Below are positions 26,031 to 34,266 of a DNA stretch of 64,000 bases, piece by piece. The position numbers and the translations under genes were made by a program. The notes under the pieces were generated by a model, which searched no databases, had not been told where the DNA came from, and saw nothing but the letters and a program-made list of their open reading frames with translations. The DNA lies in NCBI RefSeq assembly GCF_004346195.1, contig NZ_SMAK01000007.1, forward strand, positions 1-64,000, written 5' to 3'. The stretch is from Tepidamorphus gemmatus. Its GTDB lineage: Bacteria > Pseudomonadota > Alphaproteobacteria > Rhizobiales > Tepidamorphaceae. Within the stretch, counting starts at the first letter, position 1, and each line of letters begins with the position of its first letter.

Positions 26031-26648
26031 ATGACGCCGACAATCGACTACTTCTTCACCTGCATATCGCCGTGGTCCTATCTCGGTCACGACCTTTTCG
26101 TCGATCTGGCGCGGCGGCACGGCGCGTCGATCCGCTACTGGCCGATCAATCTGGCGGAGGTGTTCCCGCAGACTGGCGGACTGCCGCTCGCCAAGCGGGC
26201 GCCGGCCCGGCAGCGCTACCGCATGGTCGAATTGCGGCGCTGGCGGGAGAAGCGCGGTCTGCCGCTCAACCTGCAGCCGGCGCATTTTCCGACCGACACG
26301 ACCCTTGCCGACCGTGCCGTGCTCGCCATTGCGGCCGCGGGCGGCGATCCGGCCGATTTCCTGCACCGGGTGTTCCGGGCGGTGTGGGCGCATGATCGCG
26401 ACATCGCCGATGCGCATGTGCTGGAGGGGCTGCTCGCCGACGCCGGCCACGACGCGCGGGCGATCCTGGCCGCCGCCCGGGGCGAGGAGATCACCGCCGC
26501 ATACGCGGCAAACGCCCGCGAGGCGATCGAGCGTTCGGTGTTCGGTGCGCCGACCTATGTGCTGAATGGCGAGCCGTTCTGGGGTCAGGACCGGCTCGAC
26601 CTCCTCGCCGATGCGCTCGAACGCGGCCGGCAACCCTATCTGCCCTGA
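26031..26648 (+). CDS. 2-hydroxychromene-2-carboxylate isomerase family protein (DsbA/GST-kappa fold)
   Basis: 205 residues. Thioredoxin-like fold with a helical insertion; CISPWSYLGH at the active-site position replaces the CxxC of DsbA, as is usual for the HCCA isomerase/GST-kappa group. FGAPTYVLNGEPFWGQDRLD near the C-terminus is the family signature. These enzymes use glutathione to isomerise aromatic degradation intermediates or to conjugate electrophiles. AAAGGAAAA precedes the ATG. It is 97 bp after the PhnD-like gene and may form part of the same transcript or its own. Confidence 0.85.
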   Translation: MTPTIDYFFTCISPWSYLGHDLFVDLARRHGASIRYWPINLAEVFPQTGGLPLAKRAPARQRYRMVELRRWREKRGLPLNLQPAHFPTDTTLADRAVLAIAAAGGDPADFLHRVFRAVWAHDRDIADAHVLEGLLADAGHDARAILAAARGEEITAAYAANAREAIERSVFGAPTYVLNGEPFWGQDRLDLLADALERGRQPYLP

Positions 26649-26754
26649 CAGCCTGTCTTGCCCGGACCGCCAGCGGCCGCGGGGGTTTGCCCGGGGTGGC
26701 GGGAGCGGTAGATTGTCTGTGTTGCCGGGGGCGTCGGACAAGGAGGCCTAAACC

Positions 26755-27267
26755 ATGCGTCTGAGCACGTTCTGCGCCCTCGTTGCGATCATCATTGCCT
26801 GTCCCGCCGCCGCGCAGAGCGCGCCGCCGGACACCGAGGGCGGCCGCTATGTCCTGCGCCGCGTCGACGACGGGCTGATGCGGGTGGACCGACAGACCGG
26901 CGCAACCTCGCTGTGCCGCAAGCGCGGATCGGGCTGGGCCTGCGAGGCGGTGGCCGACGACCGCGAGGCGCTCGAGGAGGAGATTGCGCGACTGTCGCGC
27001 GAGAACGCCGAACTTGCAATGGAGATCGGCCGCCTGCGCGAGCAGCTGGCGAAGGTGCAGGCGCCGCGCGACCTGCCCGGACAGGCGCAGCCCGGTGCCG
27101 GCGGCGGCGCGGCGCCCGGCGATGACGGCGCCAGCGGCGAGCGGACGCTGCGGCTTCCCACCGACGAGGAGATCGACGAGGTCGCCAGGACCTTCGAGTC
27201 GATGATGCGGCGCTTCATGGACTCGATGAAGGCCCTGCGCGAGCGCTACGAGAACGAGCGGCTGTAG
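26755..27267 (+). CDS. Secreted coiled-coil protein of unknown function
   Basis: 170 residues: a signal peptide (1-20), then RYVLRRVDDGLMRVDRQTGA followed by a Cys pair (CRKRGSGWAC). A coiled coil (about 65-100) of Glu/Leu/Arg heptads, a Gly/Pro/Ala linker, then a C-terminal helical tail (about 135-170). It probably sits in the periplasm. I do not recognise a family beyond similar short alphaproteobacterial hypotheticals. AAGGAGG precedes ATG 26755. Confidence 0.75.
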   Translation: MRLSTFCALVAIIIACPAAAQSAPPDTEGGRYVLRRVDDGLMRVDRQTGATSLCRKRGSGWACEAVADDREALEEEIARLSRENAELAMEIGRLREQLAKVQAPRDLPGQAQPGAGGGAAPGDDGASGERTLRLPTDEEIDEVARTFESMMRRFMDSMKALRERYENERL

Positions 27268-27329
27268 GCGGGAGCGATCCGTGCGGGCGGCGGCGTGGCC
27301 CTGGGCTCACGCCGCCGATTGCCGTTGCC

Positions 27330-27896
27330 TCAGATGTCGAAGAACTGGGTCTCGTTGTCGCCCTGCAGGATCACATCCCAACGATAGTGGCCGCCGCCGC
27401 GGTCGGCGGCCAGGAGGCTCCGGCGCGGCTGGCCCTCTCCAACCCGCGACAGCACCGGATCGGTGTCATTGAGCGGATCGCCCTCGAAATAGATGCGCGT
27501 GGCGAGCGGCTTCAGGAGGCCGCGCGCAAAGACCGCGACCAGGATGTGGGGGGCCTGCGCGGCATTGCCCGGGCCCGGCACCGGCCCGGGTCTGATGGTG
27601 CGGAACCGGAAGCGGCCGTCGACATCGGTGGCGCAGCGGCCGAACCCGCGAAATGCGGGATCGACCGGCTTGTCCTGGGTGTCCTCGGGATGGTCGTACT
27701 TGCCGGCCGCGTTCGCCTGCCAGATCTCCAGCATGCAGTCCGGCACCGGCGCCCCCTCTCCGTCGAGAACGCGCCCCTCGATGATGATGCGCTCGCCCTC
27801 GGCGGCGTCGCCGGCGAGATCGGTGATCGCGTATTTGTCGGTCAGCCCGAAGTGAAAGAACGGTCCGACCGTCTGGGATGGCGTGGTGGTCGACAT
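27330..27896 (-). CDS. pcaG: Protocatechuate 3,4-dioxygenase alpha subunit
   Basis: Partner of PcaH in the ring-cleaving enzyme that turns protocatechuate into 3-carboxy-cis,cis-muconate in the beta-ketoadipate pathway. It has SQTVGPFFHFGL near the start, CMLEIWQANAAGKYDHP and GFGRCATDVDGRFRFRTIRPG, and lacks the full iron ligand set, as expected of the alpha subunit. 188 residues. It begins 1 nt after the pcaH stop, so the two are strictly coupled. ATG at 27896. Confidence 0.95.
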   Translation of the reverse strand: MSTTTPSQTVGPFFHFGLTDKYAITDLAGDAAEGERIIIEGRVLDGEGAPVPDCMLEIWQANAAGKYDHPEDTQDKPVDPAFRGFGRCATDVDGRFRFRTIRPGPVPGPGNAAQAPHILVAVFARGLLKPLATRIYFEGDPLNDTDPVLSRVGEGQPRRSLLAADRGGGHYRWDVILQGDNETQFFDI

Positions 27897-27897
27897 C

Positions 27898-28602
27898 TCA
27901 TCCCTCCATCGGCGTGGCATCGCGGCCGCGCAGAACGATGTCGAACCGGTAGGCGAGCGCCCATTCCGGCTCGGTGGCCTCGAGATCGAACACGGAGACC
28001 ATCCGCTGGCGGGCCCGTTCGTCCGGAACCGAGTTGAAGATCGGGTCGAAGGGAAACAGCGGATCGCCGGGGAAGTACATCTGTGTCACGAGCCGCTGGG
28101 TGAAGCTCGTGCCGAACAGCGAGAAGTGGATATGCGCCGGGCGCCAGGCGTTCGTGTGGTTGCGCCAGGGGTAGGCGCCGGGGCGGATGGTGATGAACCG
28201 ATAGCGCCCCTCCTCATCGGTGACGGCACGCCCGGCGCCGGTGAAGTTCGGATCGAGCGGGGCAGGATGCTGGTCGCGGTGATGGACGTAGCGTCCCGCG
28301 GCATTGGCCTGCCAGATCTCGACGAGGCTGTTGCGGACCGGCCGGCCGTCCTCGTCGAGCACGCGGCCGTGCACGATGATGCGCTCGCCGAGCGGCTCGC
28401 CGGCATGCTGGCGGGTCAGATCCGCCTCCTCCGGGCGTACCGTCTCGTGACCGTAGACCGGGCCGGTGATCTCCGAGAGCGTGTGCGGCAGGATCATCAA
28501 CGGCCGCTTCGGCACCCTGAGCGGATTGGACCGGTAGGCCGGATAGGGATGAGCCGGCGCGCTGTCGGGCGTGATCCGGCGGTAGCCTGTGATACGGGTC
28601 AT
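27898..28602 (-). CDS. pcaH: Protocatechuate 3,4-dioxygenase beta subunit
   Basis: Catalytic subunit carrying non-heme Fe(III), 234 residues. The four iron ligands are visible with the classical spacing: Tyr105 (GRYVHH), Tyr144 (GAYPW), His157 and His159 (RPAHIHFS). Spacing of 39, 13 and 2 agrees with Pseudomonas PcaH (Tyr408, Tyr447, His460, His462). GGAGGA precedes ATG 28602. It is 87 bp downstream of pcaJ on the same strand and is probably one operon with it. Confidence 0.96.
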   Translation of the reverse strand: MTRITGYRRITPDSAPAHPYPAYRSNPLRVPKRPLMILPHTLSEITGPVYGHETVRPEEADLTRQHAGEPLGERIIVHGRVLDEDGRPVRNSLVEIWQANAAGRYVHHRDQHPAPLDPNFTGAGRAVTDEEGRYRFITIRPGAYPWRNHTNAWRPAHIHFSLFGTSFTQRLVTQMYFPGDPLFPFDPIFNSVPDERARQRMVSVFDLEATEPEWALAYRFDIVLRGRDATPMEG

Positions 28603-28689
28603 GGATTCGTCCTCCGAGTTTCCTCTTGCTCGGCATTTGTCTTGTTGGCCGCGGGCGGCCACATGGCCCGCCGGCGGCGGTCCGCCGAT

Positions 28690-29460
28690 TCAGGCGGAAC
28701 TGGAATGCGCCCGGCGCGTGCGCTCGTGCAGGTCGCGCAGCACCGCGAGTTCGGTCGCGGTTGGCGGAGGCGTTTCGGCAATCTCGGCGGCGAACCGGAT
28801 CGGCCAGCCGGTCGCCTCGGTGATCGCCTCGCGGGTTACACCCGGATGGATCGATGTGACCGTCAGTTCCTTCGTCGCCGGGTCGGGCTCCATCACGCAC
28901 AGATCTGTGACGACGCGCGTCGGCCCCTTGGTGCGGAGCCCGAGCCGGGCGCGATGGTCGCCGCCCTCGCCGTGCCCCATGGAGGTGACGAAATCCAGTC
29001 GCTCGACGAAGCTGCGTCGGCTCTGCGTCATGATGATGAAGATCTCGCCGCAGCCGGAGGCTATCTCCGGGGCGCCGCCGCCCCCCGGCAACCGGACCTT
29101 CGGGGTGGCATAGGGCCCGACGACAGTCGTGTTGAGGTTGGCGAAGCGGTCAATCTGGGCACCGCCGAGAAAGCCGACCGAAATGCGCCCGCCCTGCAAC
29201 CAGTACCGGAACATCTCCGGCACATCCACGGTGACGAGGGCGGTGTCGCACAGCTCGCCGTCGCCGATCGACAGCGGCAGCACGTCGGGCCGGGTCGCGA
29301 TGGTGCCGGACTCGTAGATCAGCGTGATGCCGGGCGCATGGGTGAGGCGGGCGAGGTTGCAGGCGGCCGACGGAGCGCCGATGCCGACGAAGCAGACGTG
29401 GTCGCTGCGCAGCGCGCGCGCCGCCGCGATCGTCATCATCTCGGTCGCGGTATGACTCAT
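28690..29460 (-). CDS. pcaJ: 3-oxoadipate CoA-transferase subunit B
   Basis: Second subunit of the transferase that moves CoA from succinyl-CoA to 3-oxoadipate. It belongs to CoA-transferase family I: FVGIGAPSAACNLARLTH, the IYESGTIATRP segment that carries the glutamate, and LPGGGGAPEIA. 256 residues, slightly longer than most PcaJ. It overlaps pcaI by 4 nt (ATGA, 29457-29460), showing that the two subunits are coupled. Confidence 0.9.
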   Translation of the reverse strand: MSHTATEMMTIAAARALRSDHVCFVGIGAPSAACNLARLTHAPGITLIYESGTIATRPDVLPLSIGDGELCDTALVTVDVPEMFRYWLQGGRISVGFLGGAQIDRFANLNTTVVGPYATPKVRLPGGGGAPEIASGCGEIFIIMTQSRRSFVERLDFVTSMGHGEGGDHRARLGLRTKGPTRVVTDLCVMEPDPATKELTVTSIHPGVTREAITEATGWPIRFAAEIAETPPPTATELAVLRDLHERTRRAHSSSA

Positions 29461-30320
29461 GCATCCTCCCCGACCCGATGCCGGCGGGGATGGCGGGCGA
29501 AATCCTCCGGCCCCTTCGTCATCACATTGGCGTCCATCCAGGCGCGGAAGCGATCGCGGTCGCGCGCGATCGGATCCCAGGCGATGTAGAAGGCGTTGTC
29601 GCGCGGATAGTAGCCGTGCGCGTAGGAGGGGTGGGCGCCGCCCGGCACCTCGGCGATCGCGGTGATCGTCCAGGACGGCAGGATGACGCGGTTCGGCGAC
29701 CCGTCCTCGAGTTCGTCGACGATCTCCTCGACGGTCACGACCGACCGTTTCGCGGCTAGCACCGCCTGCTTCTGGACACCGACAATGCCTTCCAGCAGGA
29801 CGTTACCCTCACGATCGGCCCTCAGCGCATGGATCACCGCCACGTCGGGCCGGATCGCCGGCACCGTGGCCAGGCGTTCGCCGGTATAGGGGCAGTCGAC
29901 GTACCGGATGTTCGGATTCACCTTCGGCAGGTCGGCGCCGACATAGCCGCGGAACACCGCGAAAGGCAGGTTGGCCGCGCCCGCATCATAGGCGTTGGCC
30001 ATGGCGGCATGGCTGTGCTCCTCGATCTCGAGCGGGCCGGGCCAGCCGTTCTCCACCGCATCGCGCAGCCTGTGCAGCGACCCGACTCCGGGATTGCCGC
30101 CCCAGGAGAAGGTGAGCCTTGCCGCGCAACCCATGCCGATCATCTGATCGTACAGGATATCGGGCGTCATGCGGATCAGGTGCAGGCCGGTGCGGCGCTG
30201 GCGGATGATCTCGTGGCCAGCCGCATAGGGGATCAGATGCGTGAACCCCTCGAGTGCAACGGTATCGCCGTCGCCAACTGTGCGGGCGATCGCATCGCGG
30301 AGCGGAAGTATCTCGGCCAC
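29457..30320 (-). CDS. pcaI: 3-oxoadipate CoA-transferase subunit A
   Basis: First subunit of the transferase. Reads VAEILPLRDAIARTVGDGDT, TVALEGFTHLIPYAAGHEI and LTFSWGGNPGVGSLHR, all typical of the A subunit of family I CoA-transferases. I chose GTG 30320 because family members normally begin near VAEILPLR; an ATG at 30359 would add 13 residues with no family counterpart. First gene of the pca operon on this strand, divergent from the IclR-type regulator. Confidence 0.9.
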   Translation of the reverse strand: MAEILPLRDAIARTVGDGDTVALEGFTHLIPYAAGHEIIRQRRTGLHLIRMTPDILYDQMIGMGCAARLTFSWGGNPGVGSLHRLRDAVENGWPGPLEIEEHSHAAMANAYDAGAANLPFAVFRGYVGADLPKVNPNIRYVDCPYTGERLATVPAIRPDVAVIHALRADREGNVLLEGIVGVQKQAVLAAKRSVVTVEEIVDELEDGSPNRVILPSWTITAIAEVPGGAHPSYAHGYYPRDNAFYIAWDPIARDRDRFRAWMDANVMTKGPEDFARHPRRHRVGEDA

Positions 30321-30392
30321 CCGGTTCGTCCCTGCAAGGCATTGCGACAGCATGGGCATTGTCCAGCCCGGACCGCTTGCGTCAACCGCAAA

Positions 30393-30426
30393 GTTCGCAA
30401 TACGATCCTATGTTCGAGATGCGAAC
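30393..30426. promoter_or_regulatory. Triple half-site operator for the pca regulator
   Basis: GTTCGCA (30393-30399) and GTTCGAG (30412-30418) form a direct repeat 19 bp apart, and TGCGAAC (30420-30426) is inverted against them. This layout, a palindrome plus a third direct repeat, is the one described for PcaU and PobR of the IclR family in Acinetobacter. It lies 13 bp before the regulator start and between the two divergent units. Confidence 0.6.
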
Positions 30427-30438
30427 GGAAGGACGGCG

Positions 30439-31206
30439 ATGCCCCAACGCGACGAGACGGTGCAATCCCTGGTCAGGGGCCTGGCGGTGATCCGCAGCTT
30501 CGATGCCGCGCACCGGCGCCAGACGATCACCGATGTGGCCGCCCGCACCGGCCTGACCCGCGCGGCCGCGCGCCGCTTCCTGCTGACGCTGTGCGAGATC
30601 GGCCTCGCCCGCACCGACGGCAAGAACTACGAACTGACCCCGGCCGTGCTGGAAATCGGCCAGGCCTATCTGGCGGCCGCCAGCGAGCTCGAGGTGGTGC
30701 AGGACGAATTGCGCGGCCTGACGCTGGAATTCGACGAATCCGCCTCTGCCGCCATGCTGGACGGGGCAGACATCATCTATGTCGCCCGCTCGCCCGCCCG
30801 CCACCGCATCATGACGATCGGTCTTGGTCTCGGCACACGTCTTCCCGCGCACGCGACCTCGATGGGCCAGGCGCTGTTGTCGATGCTGTCGCCGCGTGAG
30901 CTCGAGGCGTACTTTTCCGTCGCCCGGCTGGAACGGCGCACCGCTCACACCCTGACCACGCGCGCGGCGCTGAAGCAGCGGCTGGAGGAGGTGCGCGCGC
31001 GCGGCTATGCGCTCGTCTCCGAGGAGCTGGAACTCGGGCTGCGCTCGATCGCCGTGCCGGTCCCGGGCCGCACCACCCGCACCAATATCGCGATCAACAT
31101 GAGCGCCCAGGCCGGACGCGTCACGGCCGAGGAGATGGTCGAGCGATTCCTGCCGGCCCTGCGGCGGGCGGTCCGGCACATCGGACTGGCCGCCGATGCG
31201 CGATGA
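30439..31206 (+). CDS. IclR-family regulator of the pca genes (PcaR/PcaU-type)
   Basis: 255 residues. Winged helix at about 10-75 (SLVRGLAVIRSFDAAHRRQTI, TDVAARTGLTRAAARRFL), then the effector domain, with ADIIYVARSPARHRI and GTRLPAHATSMGQALL. Its position, divergent from pcaIJHG, and the matching half sites in between indicate that it controls the pathway and itself, in response to protocatechuate or beta-ketoadipate; which one, and whether it activates or represses, cannot be seen. GGAAGGA precedes the ATG at 30439. Confidence 0.9.
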   Translation: MPQRDETVQSLVRGLAVIRSFDAAHRRQTITDVAARTGLTRAAARRFLLTLCEIGLARTDGKNYELTPAVLEIGQAYLAAASELEVVQDELRGLTLEFDESASAAMLDGADIIYVARSPARHRIMTIGLGLGTRLPAHATSMGQALLSMLSPRELEAYFSVARLERRTAHTLTTRAALKQRLEEVRARGYALVSEELELGLRSIAVPVPGRTTRTNIAINMSAQAGRVTAEEMVERFLPALRRAVRHIGLAADAR

Positions 31207-31209
31207 GTC

Positions 31210-31236
31210 GGGCAGGGCGCGCGTGACGCCCTGCCC
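31210..31236. terminator. Hairpin between convergent genes
   Basis: A perfect 10-bp GC-rich stem, GGGCAGGGCG (31210-31219) with CGCCCTGCCC (31227-31236) and a 7-nt loop, immediately after the regulator stop. It can fold on both strands and so may end transcription from either side. No T tract. Confidence 0.55.
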
Positions 31237-31269
31237 TGGGGTCGGTCACCACGGCCCACGGCGCGGCGA

Positions 31270-31689
31270 CTACCTGCGGATGCGGCCGAGCATCAGTCCG
31301 ACCGCAAGCGCCGTCACCACGAGCGGAATGCCGTTGAGATTCCGCCCCAACAGGATGCCGAGCGCCTCGGCATCGCCGGCCAGCCCGGCGACCGAAGCGG
31401 TCGGCACGGCGCCGGCAGGCGGGGCCATGGTCTTGTAGGCTCGCCGCGTCCGCACCATGGCGATCAGCAACAGCAGGAGCATCGCGACAAGGAACAGGAC
31501 GGCAACGCCGAGCGCGGCGACCACCGGGCCAGTCACGGTGAGCAGATAGAGGTAGAACGCCACCGAGCCGAAGGCGATCGCTCCGATCAGGAAGACCAGC
31601 GCGATGGCGATCAGTATCGCCCCGGTCACCGCGTCGCGCATGGTGGCCCGGGCGGCGGCACCGGCCTGGGCGGCGAGTGCCCTCAACAT
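31270..31689 (-). CDS. Phage holin superfamily III-like membrane protein
   Basis: 139 residues, two long hydrophobic helices (about 22-45 and 52-78) preceded by an amphipathic N-terminus, and a third weaker one near the C-terminus. This pattern and the linker resemble the Phage_holin_3_6 type of small envelope protein, which in bacteria is not phage-derived but often accompanies DUF883/ElaB genes. It begins 9 nt after the stop of the DUF883-like gene, one operon. Confidence 0.72.
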   Translation of the reverse strand: MLRALAAQAGAAARATMRDAVTGAILIAIALVFLIGAIAFGSVAFYLYLLTVTGPVVAALGVAVLFLVAMLLLLLIAMVRTRRAYKTMAPPAGAVPTASVAGLAGDAEALGILLGRNLNGIPLVVTALAVGLMLGRIRR

Positions 31690-31698
31690 CCCGCGACC

Positions 31699-32085
31699 CT
31701 AGTGCCGGCCACGGGAGCTCATGCCGATGACGAACCCGATGCCCAGGGCAACCAGCATCGCCGTGATCGGATTGCGGTTGATGGTGGACTCGAGCTCGCG
31801 TGCGTAATGGCCGGCCTGCTCTCCGGCCTGGCGCGCGATCCGGTGACCGCTGGCGTTCAGCTCGTCGCGGATCGCCGCGGCACGCGCGGCGAGTTCCTCG
31901 ATTTCGCTCTGCACGCGATCCTGGCCCTCGGCAACGCCTGCCCGGGCGAAGTCGCGGGCGGCGGCACTGAGGTCCGACAGGTCGTTGCGAAGCTGGTCCA
32001 GCCGGTCAGTAAGACGATCCCAGCTGTCCGAAACGGAGTCCTCGGCGGCCGCCCTGGCGGCGGTGGACGACTTGCGTGCACTCAT
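31699..32085 (-). CDS. DUF883/ElaB-YqjD-like protein
   Basis: 128 residues, mostly helical and coiled coil (residues 15-100, with Arg/Glu/Asp-rich heptads), and a C-terminal glycine-zipper membrane helix LVALGIGFVIGM. ElaB/YqjD proteins anchor ribosomes at the inner membrane in stationary phase in E. coli; whether this holds here is unknown. The ATG at 32085 is used; an in-frame TTG at 32088 exists. Paired with the holin-like gene. Confidence 0.78.
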   Translation of the reverse strand: MSARKSSTAARAAAEDSVSDSWDRLTDRLDQLRNDLSDLSAAARDFARAGVAEGQDRVQSEIEELAARAAAIRDELNASGHRIARQAGEQAGHYARELESTINRNPITAMLVALGIGFVIGMSSRGRH

Positions 32086-32327
32086 CAATGTGTCTCCCGT
32101 TGGATCACCGGCGAGGGAAGTCGCGCATTGCCCTCGCCCATTCTCGAGGCGGCCGCATTGCGCCAGCGCAAGCCCCGGTCATGCGCCAGCGCGGGCACCG
32201 GGCATCCGGGGCTGCCACGCCCATCCGGGGAACGCGCGAGCCTCGCCGTGCGTTCCATAGCGTCGGGTCCGTCGCAGGAGGTCGGGCGCTTGGACCCCCG
32301 GAGGCCGGGACCCCAGGAGACGGACAG

Positions 32328-33554
32328 ATGCCCCCTCACCCCGGCAACGTCGGACGCCGCCGTGTCGCTCCGGTTTCGCCGGCGCTGCTGCGACCGGTCG
32401 ATCCGTCGGCAGGCCTGCGCCCGTTCCTCGGTCGCAGCCGGCCGATCGCGGATCCCGGCAGTCTGCTCGACAAGGCGGCGAAGATCGCGATCCTCGGCAT
32501 CTTCATGATCATCGCGATCCACGCACTCGACGCATGGGCTGCCTTTCTCGCACCGGTACTCACCGCTGTCGTGCTGGGACTGATGCTCGGGCCGGCGATG
32601 ACCCTGTTCGAGCGCGCCGGCCTGCCCGCACCGCTATCGGCGATCGTGGTGATCGTCCTCGCGCTCGGCGGCCTGTACGGGCTCGGTTTCCTGCTCGCAC
32701 CCTCGGTCCAGGAATGGAGCGGCCGGTTGCCGGAACTGCTCGCGGTTGTCGAACGCCACACCTCGCAGCTGCAATGGCATATGCGTGCCCTGCGCGAACT
32801 GCAGGAGTCCGTCCAGCAGGCCGGCGGCGGCGACACTGCCCCGGTCGTCGCCGTGCAGGGGCCGGGACTGGTCGACAGCGTGCTCAGCTTCGCGCCGCCG
32901 GCGCTCGGGCAGGTCGTGCTGTTCGTCGCCGTGCTCTATTTCTACCTTGCCACCCGCAACCGGTTGCGCGACAGCATCCTGACGATGTGCGTCAGTCGCG
33001 GTGCCCGGCTGCGCGCAGCCCGCATCATCCGCGACGCGGAGCGGACGATCTCCGGCTACCTGCTGACCATCGCCGGCATCAATGTCGGCCTCGGCATCGC
33101 CACGGCCGGCGCGATGTGGGCGCTCGGCATTCCCTCGCCGGCACTGTGGGGAGCGGTCGCCGCCATCCTCAACTTCATCCAGTACATCGGGCCGCTGATG
33201 TTTGCGGTGTTGATCACCGCGGTCGGACTGATCACCCAGGACACGCTGGGGGCCGCACTGATGCCGACCATCGCCTTCGTCGCGCTCAACACGATCGAGG
33301 GCCAGTTCATCACCCCGGCAGTGCTCGGCCGCCGGCTGACGCTCAACCCGTTCCCGATCATCCTGGCGATCGGCTTCTGGCTGTGGCTGTGGGGGCCGGT
33401 CGGCGCCTTCCTGGCGGTGCCGATGCTGATCATCTCGCTGGTGGTCCTCACCCATCTGATGCCACAGGGACCGATCGCCAGACCGCGCCGACCGATGCCG
33501 CCCCCCGCCCCGACCGAGCCGCCGGCGCGGGAGGCTGCGCCGCCGGCGGCGTGA
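32328..33554 (+). CDS. AI-2E family transporter (PerM-like)
   Basis: 408 residues with eight predicted membrane helices (first pair at about 50-85) and the conserved NFIQYIGPLM and EGQFITPAVLGRRLTLNP stretches. The family exports autoinducer-2 or acts as a sodium/proton-linked efflux carrier in different bacteria. It has a Pro-rich cytoplasmic tail (last 40 residues). GGAGA lies before ATG 32328. Divergent from the DUF883-like gene, monocistronic. Confidence 0.85.
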   Translation: MPPHPGNVGRRRVAPVSPALLRPVDPSAGLRPFLGRSRPIADPGSLLDKAAKIAILGIFMIIAIHALDAWAAFLAPVLTAVVLGLMLGPAMTLFERAGLPAPLSAIVVIVLALGGLYGLGFLLAPSVQEWSGRLPELLAVVERHTSQLQWHMRALRELQESVQQAGGGDTAPVVAVQGPGLVDSVLSFAPPALGQVVLFVAVLYFYLATRNRLRDSILTMCVSRGARLRAARIIRDAERTISGYLLTIAGINVGLGIATAGAMWALGIPSPALWGAVAAILNFIQYIGPLMFAVLITAVGLITQDTLGAALMPTIAFVALNTIEGQFITPAVLGRRLTLNPFPIILAIGFWLWLWGPVGAFLAVPMLIISLVVLTHLMPQGPIARPRRPMPPPAPTEPPAREAAPPAA

Positions 33555-33626
33555 GGACGCCGGTGCCGGCAATTCCCGATGGAGGAGAGGCCGGAGCTCC
33601 CTCCGGATTTGCGACGCAGCCGGGAG

Positions 33627-34262
33627 TCAGAGCGCCTCGAGGCGCCGCGTCCAGTCGTCGAGATAGGCGCGACGGCCGGCATCGTCGATGCGCGGCGCGG
33701 CGTAGGCCACGAAGGGCGGCACCACCTCCATGCCGAGATACTCGAAGACGCCCCTGTTGACCGGCCGCAGCACGCCTTCGATCGGCCCGTAGACACCCTC
33801 CGGTGAGAACCGTTCGGGGGTTCCTCCGGTGGTGACGCAAGCCATGCCGCGCTTGCCCTTGAGCATGCCGCGTTCGAACCGCAGCCCATCGAGATAGACG
33901 ACGCCGAAGGCCAGCACCCGGTCGACCCAGCCCTTGAGCATGGCCGGGACATTCGACCACCACAGCGGGAAGATGAAGATCACCAGGTCGGCCCGCAGAA
34001 GCCGCGCCTGCTCACGTTCGAGCTCCGGCGCGAAGCCGCCTTCGTTCGCGGCATGCAGCTGTTCGTTCTGGTAGTGGAAGCGCTCGGAATCGAACTGGCC
34101 GATGAAATCGTGCCGCCCCGCGACCGGGTTGAAGCCCTCGGCGTAGAGATCGCTGACCTCGACCTCGTGGCCAAGACGCGACAACGTCTCCACCGCCCGG
34201 TCCTTCAGCGCGCCACAGAACGAGGTCGGCTCGGGGTGGACGTAGACGATCAGGATCCGCAT
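33627..34262 (-). CDS. Flavodoxin-fold NAD(P)H oxidoreductase (NQO1/KefF-like)
   Basis: 211 residues. MRILIVYVHPEPTSFCGALK is the FMN/FAD-binding start; FIFPLWWSNVPAMLKGWVDR and GKRGMACVTTGG are the family signatures. It reduces quinones or nitro and azo compounds, or regulates a transporter. It starts 4 nt after the BKACE gene stop (ATG 34262), so it is the last gene of the TRAP-BKACE operon, where it may reduce an intermediate or protect against redox-cycling products. Confidence 0.87.
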   Translation of the reverse strand: MRILIVYVHPEPTSFCGALKDRAVETLSRLGHEVEVSDLYAEGFNPVAGRHDFIGQFDSERFHYQNEQLHAANEGGFAPELEREQARLLRADLVIFIFPLWWSNVPAMLKGWVDRVLAFGVVYLDGLRFERGMLKGKRGMACVTTGGTPERFSPEGVYGPIEGVLRPVNRGVFEYLGMEVVPPFVAYAAPRIDDAGRRAYLDDWTRRLEAL

Positions 34263-34266
34263 CTGA

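Noticed and set aside
31270-31689. Phage remnant suggested by the holin-like gene
   Set aside because: The gene pairs with a DUF883/ElaB-like gene as in normal chromosomes, and no other phage gene is near.
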